64,000 nucleotides of DNA, taken from Leptospirales bacterium. GTDB lineage: Bacteria; Spirochaetota; Leptospiria; Leptospirales; Leptonemataceae. Below the pieces are notes generated by a model, which made no database searches, was not told the origin of the DNA, and saw only the letters and a list, made by a program, of their open reading frames with translations. Shown here piece by piece: positions 1-8,255 of the stretch (the first letter of the stretch is position 1; the number at the start of each line of letters is the position of its first letter). The stretch lies in NCBI GenBank assembly GCA_019694685.1, contig JAIBBM010000004.1:1-64000 (forward strand). Reading direction: 5' to 3'. The position numbers and the translations under genes are program-made.

Positions 1-365
1 GCAAACGGCTTGTTGTCCGTGAGACAGACGAAAGTTACCTTGCAGCGGATGGTTTCTTCGTGGCTGCCTGTGACCGGTGCGTGGATTTCGGCAATCGTTT
101 CCACTGTGATGGAAGATCTTCCTGTTTTTAGAATGCGACATGAGATATAAACCTGGTCTCCGCGTCTGGCAGGAGCTTTGAAATTCACGTCGTCAAAACT
201 TACCGTTACAAAGTTTGCAAATCCAATCTGTTCCATTACATAGAGTGCGGATGCTTCGTCGATCCAGGCGAGCATATTGCCACCGAACAGGTTTCCGAAT
301 GCGTTGAGGTCTTTTTCCATCACCAGATGGCGTGTCACAATATCGAAAGGTGTTTCCTGGCTCAT
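1..365 (-). CDS. Acyl-CoA thioesterase, hotdog fold (partial)
   Basis: Cut by the left edge of the window; about 121 N-terminal residues are present. The reading frame opens MSQETPFDIVTRHLVMEKDL and contains NAFGNLFGGNMLAWIDEAS, the hotdog signature of YciA/BACH-type acyl-CoA thioesterases: a conserved Asn-x-x-Gly pair, then an Asp-Glu-Ala pair holding the catalytic acid. A second conserved stretch, VNFKAPARRGD, follows. These enzymes hydrolyse acyl-CoA to free fatty acid and CoA in the cytoplasm. The ATG at 365 is the only start that leaves the hotdog domain whole. The gene is followed on its upstream side by a 46-bp gap and the HET-C-like gene on the same strand, so it may be the last gene of that operon. 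The substrate cannot be told. Confidence 0.85.
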   Translation of the reverse strand, partial: MSQETPFDIVTRHLVMEKDLNAFGNLFGGNMLAWIDEASALYVMEQIGFANFVTVSFDDVNFKAPARRGDQVYISCRILKTGRSSITVETIAEIHAPVTGSHEETIRCKVTFVCLTDNKPF

Positions 366-411
366 AGCCAGAGGTTTTTGCGACCGCGTACGTTCGCAAG
401 GAAATCCTGCA

Positions 412-1233
412 TCATTGAAGCAGTTCGTTTATACTTTGATTGCATCCCAGGGAAAGCTTGTCTGGAATGAGGCAAGTATTCATCACAATGCTGTGCGATC
501 TGAGATGCTCGAGCAAGTCCACGGAGTGGCGTATGGCGTATTCAGCTGCCAGTTCATGGTAAGTCATCCCAAAGCCGTCTTGCACCGCTCTCATTCCTCT
601 CACAGAACGATTTGTATCTTTGTTGAGACATCCGTGAGTAGCACCTGGAATGAAACGGTTCCACTTATCTTCGGGGACAAGCAAGCATCTGAAAGCCGCT
701 TCGTAGTTGATTTGCAGTGGATCCGGAAAAACTCCTGTCTGCAAATCTTCAGGCGGTGGCAGATCTTTAAAAGATTCAATGGGTGCCAGCAGATACGTGA
801 ATCGAAACGTTTCCGCCCAGTTTGTGTGTGAGTAAAAATCCTGGACCAGATGGAGAGCCTGTCCCGCGTGATAGTAGAATCTGGGCGGGTCAGGCTCATG
901 AATTGCCAGGTGTTTGAGTTCGTGCAGCTTCTTCGCGCACCTCATGATGTTGTTATCGCAGTGGAGTTCTTCGATATATGCTGTGCGTTCGCTATCACTG
1001 ATGACGGATCCGTGTATGAGCATCTGACTGCAGTCTGCGCGAACGGCCAGTCCGGTTCTTTCTGCAAAGCGTTCCAGTGCCAGCCTTGTGATGCGAGTAT
1101 GATCATAGGGCCCCGATCCGCCAAAGGCTACCATCTTCTTGCGTGGAAGCGGAAGGACGTTTGGCAAAAAGCAGAACGCTACTACCAGTATGCGCGCGAT
1201 ATTTCTGATCATGAGCGTTTTCAAACTAATCAT
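412..1233 (-). CDS. HET-C / zinc phospholipase C-like secreted protein
   Basis: A 273-residue protein with a hydrophobic N-terminus (about residues 8-30, IARILVVAFCFLPNVLPLP) that looks like a signal peptide or anchor. Two motifs recall the HET-C / zinc-dependent phospholipase C superfamily: GPYDHTRITRLAL near residue 40 and HAGQALHLVQDFYSHTNW near residues 120-137. In that fold, His and Asp residues of such helices bind zinc. The reaction is not known; lipid or phosphoester hydrolysis is inference from the fold. The start overlaps the folK stop as ATGA, so it is translationally coupled to folK in a dnaC-like/folK operon, an unusual partner. A second in-frame ATG seven codons on is a possible start. 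Confidence 0.6.
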   Translation of the reverse strand: MISLKTLMIRNIARILVVAFCFLPNVLPLPRKKMVAFGGSGPYDHTRITRLALERFAERTGLAVRADCSQMLIHGSVISDSERTAYIEELHCDNNIMRCAKKLHELKHLAIHEPDPPRFYYHAGQALHLVQDFYSHTNWAETFRFTYLLAPIESFKDLPPPEDLQTGVFPDPLQINYEAAFRCLLVPEDKWNRFIPGATHGCLNKDTNRSVRGMRAVQDGFGMTYHELAAEYAIRHSVDLLEHLRSHSIVMNTCLIPDKLSLGCNQSINELLQ

Positions 1234-1679
1234 TCGCGCCTCGCAAATCCATGGTTTTTTTTTAGTTCCAGAAGATTCTCCGGAGTGAGTTCAAGTCGTT
1301 CGAGCAGTGTTCTGAGGTACGGTCTATCCAATAGACCTGGATGGGGTAACGTCAGGCGATCAGAGGAAAATCCTCCGCACGTTCCGGCCAGTATGTCTAT
1401 GTCAATTTCGCGCGGTCCGTACCTGTACGTTTGCTTTCTGCCAGTATCCTCTTCTACCTGTTTGCAATTTTGCAAAAGTGCAAGTGGTTCCAGGGACGTT
1501 TCTACTTCCAGGATTGCGTTGAGGAAGGCAGGCTGGTCCTCTACGATGAGAGGAGGATTGTCCAGGTTCTCCGAATCTCGCAGAATTTTGATTCCGCTTT
1601 TTCCAAGATTGTGGCGCGCACGATCCAGATAGGCTTCACGATTCCCCAGGTTGCTTCCCAGTGCAAGATACGCGATCAA
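1230..1679 (-). CDS. folK: 2-amino-4-hydroxy-6-hydroxymethyldihydropteridine pyrophosphokinase
   Basis: HPPK transfers pyrophosphate from ATP to 6-hydroxymethyl-7,8-dihydropterin in folate synthesis. The protein begins IAYLALGSNLGNREAYL, the family's opening strand and Gly-Ser-Asn-Leu-Gly loop, and carries RYGPREIDIDIL, whose two Asp residues bind the magnesium ions, and LPHPGLLDRPY near the C-terminus. I place the start at the TTG at 1679, which overlaps the stop of the upstream gene as TTGA and gives 149 residues. An in-frame GTG at 1730 would add 17 residues without similarity inside the neighbouring gene. The start is uncertain; the identity is not. Confidence 0.9.
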   Translation of the reverse strand: MIAYLALGSNLGNREAYLDRARHNLGKSGIKILRDSENLDNPPLIVEDQPAFLNAILEVETSLEPLALLQNCKQVEEDTGRKQTYRYGPREIDIDILAGTCGGFSSDRLTLPHPGLLDRPYLRTLLERLELTPENLLELKKNHGFARRE

Positions 1680-2545
1680 AGAGCGTGCCTGAGGCGATGA
1701 TCGGCCACATCCAGATGGATTTCTCTGCACATTTCGCGCAGTCTGCTGGTCACACGCCCCTGCGTGATTTCGCGGAATGAATCGATCGGGTCATTGGATG
1801 TGATGATTGTGAGCCGATTGTAATCATACCTGGAATCGATGATGTCGTAGATGAGCTGGCTTTCAAACTCAGTCATTGTTTTGACTCCCAGATCGTCTAT
1901 GACGAGAGCCGGAATCGCGGCGAGTTCCTCTTCAATTCTCCTTCCTTCTCCATACAGGTCTGAGTTTACATTGAACGTTGCTTTGACGCGGCTGAGCACA
2001 TCGCGGTGAACCTTCGCGAACAATACCTGCTTTCTATAGAGGCGAATGATTTCGTTGAGAACGATGCAAGCCAGATGAGTCTTGCCTGCGCCCGTTGGGC
2101 CATGGATGAAAAGACCGTACGCCTCCCCCCTGCCAAAGCTCGTGATAGTTTCAATTGCATTGTCCAGCGCCATCAGGGTGGACTCGTCTCCTTCCTTGTC
2201 TGCCTGGTCCAGGCCCACCGCCAGGTAATTTCCCAGGTATCTGGGTGGGATTCTGGACTGGGCGGACAAAACCCGGATTCTTTCGATGGCCTGCCTGGCA
2301 GGCCGCGCCGGGCAGGGGACAATGCAGTTTTTGGCCTCGTCGTAATACTCATAGGGAGGCTCGGGGGCCTTCACAATGGCCTCCAGGCACCTGCAGAGCG
2401 CAAAATCGCCTGTCTTCCTGCCCCCTCCGAGGGGGTCAAAAACGATCCCCAGGCCGTTGCAGACGCGGCAGGATCGGTCTCCCAGCTTCTCGGCGTATGC
2501 CTCGAGGCGCGATGCGATCGTAGGTTCTGTCAAATCATGCTCCAT
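1676..2545 (-). CDS. DnaC/IstB-like AAA+ ATPase with N-terminal Cys cluster
   Basis: 289 residues. The C-terminal half is an AAA+ domain of the DnaC/DnaI helicase-loader type: Walker A GPTGAGKT, Walker B ALVIDDLG, sensor 1 TIITSN and an arginine-containing SRLREM near the end. The N-terminal part has CRVCNGLG (Cys-x2-Cys) and, about 20 residues on, CRC, a likely zinc-binding cluster similar to that of DnaC-like proteins in Leptospira-type genomes. It probably loads the replicative helicase or acts in replication restart; a transposon IstB role is unlikely because there is no IstA or repeat nearby. It is the first gene of the operon with folK and is divergent from the FcpA-like gene. Confidence 0.8.
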   Translation of the reverse strand: MEHDLTEPTIASRLEAYAEKLGDRSCRVCNGLGIVFDPLGGGRKTGDFALCRCLEAIVKAPEPPYEYYDEAKNCIVPCPARPARQAIERIRVLSAQSRIPPRYLGNYLAVGLDQADKEGDESTLMALDNAIETITSFGRGEAYGLFIHGPTGAGKTHLACIVLNEIIRLYRKQVLFAKVHRDVLSRVKATFNVNSDLYGEGRRIEEELAAIPALVIDDLGVKTMTEFESQLIYDIIDSRYDYNRLTIITSNDPIDSFREITQGRVTSRLREMCREIHLDVADHRLRHAL

Positions 2546-2602
2546 TTTTTCATAAGATCATTGATTTATTTGGCGCCATCGGTTGATTCAGGGCATAAGA
2601 GG

Positions 2603-2624
2603 CCCGATAGGATACCTGATCGGG
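2603..2624. promoter_or_regulatory. Inverted repeat in divergent promoter region
   Basis: CCCGAT, a 10-base spacer, then ATCGGG lies 36 bases before the ATG of the FcpA-like gene and 58 bases from the dnaC-like start. It could be a protein-binding site or a leader hairpin of the strongly expressed FcpA-like gene. A loose -35/-10 pair (TTGATT at 2583, GATAGG at 2606) overlaps it. Weak evidence. Confidence 0.3.
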
Positions 2625-2659
2625 AAACCATATATTCCTAGATTCATGAAGGTGCGACC

Positions 2660-3610
2660 ATGACAAAGAGAATTTTATCGATTCTTTGCCTCCTCGTTTT
2701 TCCGGCAGCCGTCTTTGCACAGGCGCCAGCTCAGCCAGCACAACCTGCTCAGCCAGCGACCACTCCAGCGACGACACAGCCAACCGATGTGGCGAATCCA
2801 GCTAACCCAACTCCGTATGAGCCAAGCCCAGGTGAACTTGTCACCGAGGAAGTCAACGAAGCTGAACTTAGCCCGGAACAAAAAGAAGTAAGAGATAGAA
2901 ACCTGAAGGCAGAAGAACTCTGGAAGAATGCTGACTACCGCGACTACAACCGCGCGTTCGCAGAACTGCACCAGCTTTCCAAAGCTTTTGCAAACAACAA
3001 ATACCGTCTATCGCTGTCTGCTTACCAGTCTGGCGTAAATACCATCATCAAGATGCGTGACGAAGTGGAACTCTTTCGCAAAGAGTCCGCAGAGACAAAA
3101 CGTCTGAATGAAAAATGGTACTGGCAGATTGTAGACCGCAAAGCGAAAGAAGAGCGCTTGCTTTCAAATATGAAGCGCACTGCAAAGCTCGAAGCGGTTA
3201 CATACTTTACACGTGCAATCAATCACCTGGACGAAATCAAGAACCCTGACCTTCGTGAGAAGCCAGCGTTCAAGAAACTTCTCGCTGCTGTATATCGCAA
3301 CTGGATCATGTATCAGTTTGATCTGGGCAACCTGCCACAGACCATCCCGATCCTCGAACTCTACATTGAGATCGACCAGAACGAGAAGGAATACCCATCT
3401 CACAAGTACCTTGCTCAGGCTTACTCCTTCCAGGAGAACATGATCAAGAAGTACGGAGTGGGCACAGAAGACCAGATGTTCCGCTTCCGTTACAAGAAGA
3501 ACGTGCACCTTCTGCGTGCGACCGAGCTGAAATACGGCAAGGAATCTGCAGAATACAAACACGTAGTGAATCTTGTGAACAGAGACGAGATCATCTCAGT
3601 TCAGCCCTGA
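2660..3610 (+). CDS. FcpA-like secreted alpha-helical protein (flagellar sheath candidate)
   Basis: 316 residues: signal peptide [20 protein letters not shown], then a Pro/Ala/Gln/Thr linker with [10 protein letters not shown] repeats (residues 21-60), then a helical, Lys/Glu/Tyr-rich body with TPR-like helices ([20 protein letters not shown]) and a conserved-looking tail [20 protein letters not shown]. Size, architecture and tail resemble my recollection of the flagellar-coiling protein FcpA of Leptospira, which sheaths the periplasmic flagella; that link is from memory and not proven here. Regular codon choice and a dedicated strong terminator fit an abundant protein. The ATG at 2660 follows GGTGCGACC. 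It stands alone between a divergent dnaC-like gene and a lipoprotein gene. Confidence 0.75.
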   Translation: MTKRILSILCLLVFPAAVFAQAPAQPAQPAQPATTPATTQPTDVANPANPTPYEPSPGELVTEEVNEAELSPEQKEVRDRNLKAEELWKNADYRDYNRAFAELHQLSKAFANNKYRLSLSAYQSGVNTIIKMRDEVELFRKESAETKRLNEKWYWQIVDRKAKEERLLSNMKRTAKLEAVTYFTRAINHLDEIKNPDLREKPAFKKLLAAVYRNWIMYQFDLGNLPQTIPILELYIEIDQNEKEYPSHKYLAQAYSFQENMIKKYGVGTEDQMFRFRYKKNVHLLRATELKYGKESAEYKHVVNLVNRDEIISVQP

Positions 3611-3639
3611 TCAAGGTCCGCACCTCAAAGAATGTAAAG

Positions 3640-3663
3640 CCCGGCAGAGATGCCGGGTTTTTT
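3640..3663 (+). terminator. Intrinsic terminator after FcpA-like gene
   Basis: Perfect 7-bp stem CCCGGCA / TGCCGGG with a GAGA loop, followed by a run of six T, 30 bases after the stop codon. A classic Rho-independent terminator on the plus strand. Confidence 0.93.
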
Positions 3664-3776
3664 GTTTTTCAAGGCCACTCTGCAAAAGTTGACTGATCCG
3701 GGTCTGCGTCGTTTCTACTGAATAATTCTTGCCATCCAATCATACTGCCATTAGAAATCGTCGGAGTCACGGTCGA

Positions 3777-4676
3777 ATGCGAAAAGGACAAAAGCTCAGA
3801 ACGGATGGGAGCAAAGGATCATTGGCGGTTCGGGGCAAACTGCAGCTTTTTTTGTTCCTGCTTCTCTTATGGGCGGGATGTGTACCACAGTTTCCGGGGG
3901 ATCGCAAGACCTTTCAGACCTTGATGCTTTGCCTCGCTTCCAGGTCAGGGATCTGCGTGCCTGAATATCCTTTCAACCCTGCCAATGTATCTGCCATGCA
4001 GTTCTGGCTTGCGGCAGATGACGTTGTGCCCTCCACTGGAACAGTCGTGTCGCGCTGGCCGGATCGCAGCGCGAACGCAAATCATGTTGTGCAGTCTACC
4101 GCCGCAATGCAGCCCACTTACACGACGGGTGCGGCGCCCTACTTTCATCCTGTAGTGTACTTTGATGGCGGGGATCAACTGACCGGTTTGAATACAGCAC
4201 TCACTGGCGCCGATTTCACTTTCTTTGTAGTATACAACAGACCAGTTGCGGGCGGGCATCCGTTTCTAGAGGTGGGGCAGGTCACTCTCACCAATGCGAA
4301 ATCCCTTGGCGTGAATGGATCCCTGGGCGTAGATGTTTGTTCTCGCAATGTTGCCTGCGCGCCGGGTCCAGCGGGCGTTACATATACAAACAACGCATGG
4401 CACGCAGTCACGGTCACATACAGCGGATCGGGCAATCAGAAGCAAACCCAGTGGCGGGATGGAGCGAGCGTGGGGTCCGGTACAGCGCAGGCGCTTGCAT
4501 TTGATACTGTGGGCTTTGCGTCGGTAGGCAACGCACCAAACGGCGGGGCGGGTTTCGTGGGCTATATAGCTGAAATCATTTACTACAATCGTATTCTCTC
4601 TTCTTCAGAGATTGACTACGTGAATTGCTATATGACTTTGAAATTTGCCATTGGCTCCGCTCTGTTTTGCAAGTAA
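3777..4676 (+). CDS. Lipoprotein with LamG/concanavalin-like fold
   Basis: The N-terminus is a Lys/Arg region followed by LFLFLLLLWAGC, a lipobox that predicts lipidation at Cys. The mature part (from about residue 70) reads as a LamG-like jelly roll: AMQFWLAADDV, VVSRWPDRSANANH, VVYFDGGDQL, FTFFVVYN, and GYIAEIIYYNRILSSSEID near the end, which is the typical closing strand and helix of laminin-G/concanavalin modules. Such domains bind carbohydrate or protein; the ligand is unknown. I chose the ATG at 3777, preceded by GGAG, over the in-frame TTG at 3729 because it gives a normal signal peptide. Probably outer-membrane or surface lipoprotein. Confidence 0.75.
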   Translation: MRKGQKLRTDGSKGSLAVRGKLQLFLFLLLLWAGCVPQFPGDRKTFQTLMLCLASRSGICVPEYPFNPANVSAMQFWLAADDVVPSTGTVVSRWPDRSANANHVVQSTAAMQPTYTTGAAPYFHPVVYFDGGDQLTGLNTALTGADFTFFVVYNRPVAGGHPFLEVGQVTLTNAKSLGVNGSLGVDVCSRNVACAPGPAGVTYTNNAWHAVTVTYSGSGNQKQTQWRDGASVGSGTAQALAFDTVGFASVGNAPNGGAGFVGYIAEIIYYNRILSSSEIDYVNCYMTLKFAIGSALFCK

Positions 4677-4691
4677 GCTCAAGGCCAACGC

Positions 4692-5915
4692 TTAGAATTT
4701 GTTGAAGAACGGAGACATGAGTATGTTTTCGCACAGAGTTCCGCGAGCGTTTGTCTGCAAATACTGAAAAGGAACACTTGCACTGCGCGGGATGGTGTAA
4801 ATTCTTCCTGTAGGAACCAGAATCCCTGACGTTTGGGCTGTTGCACCACCCGCTGATATGCCAGTGGCCACGACAGGGCCCATGCTCAATGTATCAATCG
4901 TGGCGCTGCCGCGCGGGCTGCCGTAAGTGATTCCGTTTGGTCCAACAACATTTCCTTCGAACTGGTTGAGCGGGTAGGTGGTTCCGAAATAGGACACCGT
5001 CCTTGCGAAAGGATCAAAAACCATAGACTGATGATTTCCCACAGGCAGGGAATAGAAACGACCGTCAGGCGCCATTCCTCCTCCAAAGAAACCCTGGGTG
5101 CCTGCAAAACTTGCGAAAGTCGAAACCGAATCATTGGTTGGATCAATCTCTAGAAAGCCCACCGCGGCGATGTTTCCCATCGGAAAGGCGTATATTTTCC
5201 CTGTTAAGGCCAGCACTCCGCCAATCCAACCTCCGGTCGTTGCACCTGATATGGACGTGAACTGGTTTGTAGATGGATCAAATACTGCTACAGGTAGTCC
5301 GGCCGTCATAGGTATCGCATAGATTTTTCCATTGGGCGCAAGCACTGCACCGCCGTAACCCGCCGTAACACTTCCAAATGTACTGAGAGCATTTGTGGTA
5401 GGATCGATCGAGAGGATGCTGGTGGTGCCACTGATCGGGAAGAAGTACATTTTGCCATTGGCAGCAAGAGCTCCCGGACTCCATTTTGGGCCGGCGCCTC
5501 CAATGCCGGCTATCGTGGATGTGATGTTTGTCTTTGGGTCAATGATGAGAGCTTGATTGTTGATTGCATTTTGATCATTGGGAGGGGCGTAGATTTTTCC
5601 ATTAGGCGCCAGCAATCCACCTGAGCCATAAAAGTCATTGGCACCTCCCAGTGTGCCGTACTGTACAGGCGTTGGATTTCCGGTAGATCCTTTGGATGCT
5701 TGATAGTTATATTCCAGCATCATGCTTCCGCGAAAGAGTGGATCCGAGATCTTGTAATAGGGGACGCGGCAGATGTCGTACATGATCAGGTTGGCCATTA
5801 GCTTGCAGGATACGTCCGTGTCCCCACATTGCTGGTGCTGCGAGCACCCCGTGCCCGAAAGCGTGAATAAGACGAAGCCGATCGCGCATAACGTTCGCCG
5901 GACGGGGCATCGCAT
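4692..5915 (-). CDS. Beta-propeller lipoprotein with GG-APNGKIY repeats
   Basis: The signal sequence ends LFTLSGTGC, a lipobox. The body is built of about six or seven repeats near 45 residues each with the core GG-x-LAPNGKIYAIP, followed by a FDPSTN-type segment; examples are LLAPNGKIYAPP, VLAPNGKIYAIP, VLALTGKIYAFP, GMAPDGRFYSLP and ILVPTGRIYTIP. This is a blade repeat of a six- or seven-bladed propeller, as in Kelch/NHL-like lipoproteins common in Leptospira. Function unknown; surface adhesion or binding is possible. ATG 5915 was taken in place of an upstream TTG at 5972 because it starts the signal peptide. It is convergent with the LamG-like lipoprotein, 15 bp apart. Confidence 0.75.
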   Translation of the reverse strand: MRCPVRRTLCAIGFVLFTLSGTGCSQHQQCGDTDVSCKLMANLIMYDICRVPYYKISDPLFRGSMMLEYNYQASKGSTGNPTPVQYGTLGGANDFYGSGGLLAPNGKIYAPPNDQNAINNQALIIDPKTNITSTIAGIGGAGPKWSPGALAANGKMYFFPISGTTSILSIDPTTNALSTFGSVTAGYGGAVLAPNGKIYAIPMTAGLPVAVFDPSTNQFTSISGATTGGWIGGVLALTGKIYAFPMGNIAAVGFLEIDPTNDSVSTFASFAGTQGFFGGGMAPDGRFYSLPVGNHQSMVFDPFARTVSYFGTTYPLNQFEGNVVGPNGITYGSPRGSATIDTLSMGPVVATGISAGGATAQTSGILVPTGRIYTIPRSASVPFQYLQTNARGTLCENILMSPFFNKF

Positions 5916-5983
5916 AGCGCATCTGAAGTGAACCTGTAGGATCTGAAAAGAAGAATCCTGGTTTTGCGACAAAGGAGTCGCGT

Positions 5984-6958
5984 TTAATTGCGCGAAGACC
6001 TGGAGTTTTTTCTCCTGTAGTCAAATGGAGTCAGGCCCGTGTGTCTCTTAAAGAGGAGTCGAAAGAATCCTACGTTCTCATATCCCACGGCGTAGCTGAT
6101 GCTTTCAATGGAGTCTCCGGTTTCCGCCAGTCTGTTTCTGGCCCATTCAATGCGAAGCCGTTGCAAATAGACTGAGGGCGCGTCTCCCGTCACCTGCTTG
6201 AATTTTCTCTTGAAATTCCTGGGACTCATGCCCACTCGATCTGCAATCGTATCAATAGAGAGAGCAGTTGAGAATTCCTTTTCGAGGATCGTCTGCGCAG
6301 CGCCAATTCCTGCATCTCCATGGTGCTTCTGAGCGCTAAATGCAATGAAAGGTGTTTGAGAGACTCTGTTTGTATCCAGAAGGAAGTGTCTCGCGCACGA
6401 AAGAGCAGTGTCTCTTCCCAGGGACTGTTCAATCACGTGAAGGGCCAGATCGTAGAAGGCATTGCTTCCGCCCGACGTCAGGAATTTCCCCGTGTCTATG
6501 ACCAGTCTGTCTATGTTCAATTTCACACGGGGGAACATTCTGCGAAATAAAGGGGCAAACAGCCAGTGAGTTGTTGCTTCTCTGTCGTCTATGAGGCCAG
6601 TGGATGCGAGCAGAAACGCTCCAGAACAAACACTGGCAATGCGGGTGCCACGACTGGCCGCGTCCTTCAGCCATTCGATTTCCATGCCCAGTCTTCTCCT
6701 GATTCCGGCCACATTCGGGCCCAGGGCTGGCACGATCACCAGATCGCAAGGTTCTGTCATTCGTCCTACAATGTCAGGCTCGATTATGACCTTCCCTCTC
6801 AGTGGAACTCTGTCTGCCTGGACGGATGCGGTCCTGACCCGGCAAGGTCTCTTCGCTCTTCTTTCATTCATGTCCAGCCCGGCGATTTCGAAAAACTCGG
6901 ACAGTCCAGTGACCACCGACGCAGGCGCATCCGGCACAAGCAAAATCACTACATTCAC
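5984..6958 (-). CDS. GlxA-family AraC-type transcriptional regulator
   Basis: 324 residues in two parts. The N-terminal half (residues 1-175) is a DJ-1/PfpI fold: VVILLVPDA, DLVIVPALGPN, and the nucleophile-elbow-like segment ASVCSGAFLLASTGLIDD with its Cys, then ATTHW. The C-terminal part (about 215-318) is an AraC helix-turn-helix pair: LSIDTIADRVGMSPRNFKRK and SISYAVGYENVGFFRLLFKR. Such proteins are cytoplasmic regulators that may sense a small metabolite. It starts with GTG at 6958 (a second GTG three codons on is possible after GGAG). It is divergent from the DUF1304 and SDR genes, its likely targets. Confidence 0.88.
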   Translation of the reverse strand: MNVVILLVPDAPASVVTGLSEFFEIAGLDMNERRAKRPCRVRTASVQADRVPLRGKVIIEPDIVGRMTEPCDLVIVPALGPNVAGIRRRLGMEIEWLKDAASRGTRIASVCSGAFLLASTGLIDDREATTHWLFAPLFRRMFPRVKLNIDRLVIDTGKFLTSGGSNAFYDLALHVIEQSLGRDTALSCARHFLLDTNRVSQTPFIAFSAQKHHGDAGIGAAQTILEKEFSTALSIDTIADRVGMSPRNFKRKFKQVTGDAPSVYLQRLRIEWARNRLAETGDSIESISYAVGYENVGFFRLLFKRHTGLTPFDYRRKNSRSSRN

Positions 6959-7115
6959 GCTCCGATCGAGGCATCCCGGTGGCGGATTACAACTGTTTAA
7001 TGCGATTAGGCCGAATAATTGATGGCATAATCACGATGAAAATTGGCATCAATCGAGCTAGCATCCTGTGCCACTCTGTGGTAGGATGAGCTCATCATTT
7101 TTCAGGAGAACTCAG

Positions 7116-7514
7116 ATGTTATTAGCAGCCAGAATCATAGCGGGCATCGTTGGATTGCTTCACGTATACATTTTCATGATGGAAAGCGTGTGGTGGATGA
7201 GACCTGCCATCTTCAAAAGATTTGGGGTGCCTGACGCAAAGCAGGCAGAGATCATGAAGAGCGTATTTTTGAACCAGGGATTTTATAATCTATTTCTCGC
7301 AATTGGCGCTCTGTACGGAGCCATCTGTTTTGAACTCCATCCGATGTATGCGCCGGCGATCATGATTTTCGCATGTCTATCTGTGTTCGGCGCGGGCACT
7401 GTGCTCCTGGTTTCTGCGGGCAAAAGAATGCTGAGAGCGGCGATCATGCAAGGCCTTCCACCGGCGATTTCGCTTGCACTGCTTGCCTCTGTGCTTCTAA
7501 GAACCGCAGGTTGA
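7116..7514 (+). CDS. DUF1304 family membrane protein
   Basis: 132 residues with four predicted membrane helices: IIAGIVGLLHVYIFMMESV, a helix at FYNLFLAIGALYGAI, one at PAIMIFACLSVFGAGTVLLV, and PPAISLALLASVLL. The family marks are HVYIFMMESVWW and FLNQGFYNLFLA. DUF1304 proteins are small inner-membrane proteins of unknown role, often next to regulators or redox genes. The start at 7116 is chosen because AGGAG lies 8 bases before it; an upstream in-frame start at 7068 has no such site. It lies opposite a GlxA-type regulator and 71 bp ahead of an SDR gene, so regulator, membrane protein and reductase look like a small unit. Confidence 0.85.
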   Translation: MLLAARIIAGIVGLLHVYIFMMESVWWMRPAIFKRFGVPDAKQAEIMKSVFLNQGFYNLFLAIGALYGAICFELHPMYAPAIMIFACLSVFGAGTVLLVSAGKRMLRAAIMQGLPPAISLALLASVLLRTAG

Positions 7515-7585
7515 TCCTGGGTCCTGCGAGGGCGCAAGTGCGCCTTCGTATGGACAATCGCTTTCGTTTGTGTTTTATTCTTTGA

Positions 7586-8239
7586 ATGCAAACAGTACTC
7601 ATCACAGGAGCAAATCGAGGAATAGGTCGAGCCACAGCGGACGCTCTGGTAGCACGCGGTTGCAAAGTGTACTATGCGGCCAGAAGCATAGAAAACCTAC
7701 CGTCAGGCGATCTTGCCACCCCGATATCACTCGATGTAACGGATCCCACGTCCATTGCGCGCGCAGTTGTTTTCTTTGAGGAAAGAAAAGAAGCACTCGA
7801 TGTTCTCATCAACAACGCCGCCATCATAGGAAGAGCGGATGTGACTTCTTTTGACGTTGAAGAGATAACACGAGTCATGGATACAAATTTCAACGGCCCG
7901 GTGCGTGTTACAAAAGCATTCTTTCCCTTTCTGGAGAAATCTCCTTCCGCGCGCGTCATCCATGTTTCGAGTGGGATGGGCGCTATCTCTGATCTTGCAG
8001 GCGATCATGCCGCCTATCGGTTTTCCAAATCTGCCCTGAATGCGTTTACTATTTCTCTGGCTCGCGCTCAGGACCGGGTAAAGGTTGTTGCAGTCTGTCC
8101 GGGATGGGTTCGGTCAGACATGGGTGGGAAGAGCGCGCCGCGCAGTCTAGAAGAAGGTGCTGTTGGAATTGTCGGTCTTGCACTCAACCAGATCGAATCA
8201 GGTAAATTTTACCGCGATGGTCGGGTGATTCCCTGGTAA
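7586..8239 (+). CDS. Short-chain dehydrogenase/reductase (SDR)
   Basis: 217 residues, a classical SDR. The nucleotide-binding motif TGANRGIG is at residues 7-14, NNAA at 76-79, the catalytic serine in HVSSGMG near 128 and the Tyr-x3-Lys pair at Y144/K148 (YRFSK). PGWVRSDMGG is the usual PG motif after the active site. It probably reduces a carbonyl with NADPH; the substrate is unknown. It follows the DUF1304 gene on the same strand. Confidence 0.88.
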   Translation: MQTVLITGANRGIGRATADALVARGCKVYYAARSIENLPSGDLATPISLDVTDPTSIARAVVFFEERKEALDVLINNAAIIGRADVTSFDVEEITRVMDTNFNGPVRVTKAFFPFLEKSPSARVIHVSSGMGAISDLAGDHAAYRFSKSALNAFTISLARAQDRVKVVAVCPGWVRSDMGGKSAPRSLEEGAVGIVGLALNQIESGKFYRDGRVIPW

Positions 8240-8255
8240 ACGTTTGTGTCAGCTT

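Noticed and set aside
850..1632. Open frame of 260 codons on the plus strand
   Set aside because: It is antisense to the HET-C-like gene and folK, which have clear family motifs. No signal or domain in it.
3729..3776. TTG-initiated N-terminal extension of the LamG-like lipoprotein
   Set aside because: It would place 16 residues ahead of a normal basic signal-peptide start that already has a ribosome site.
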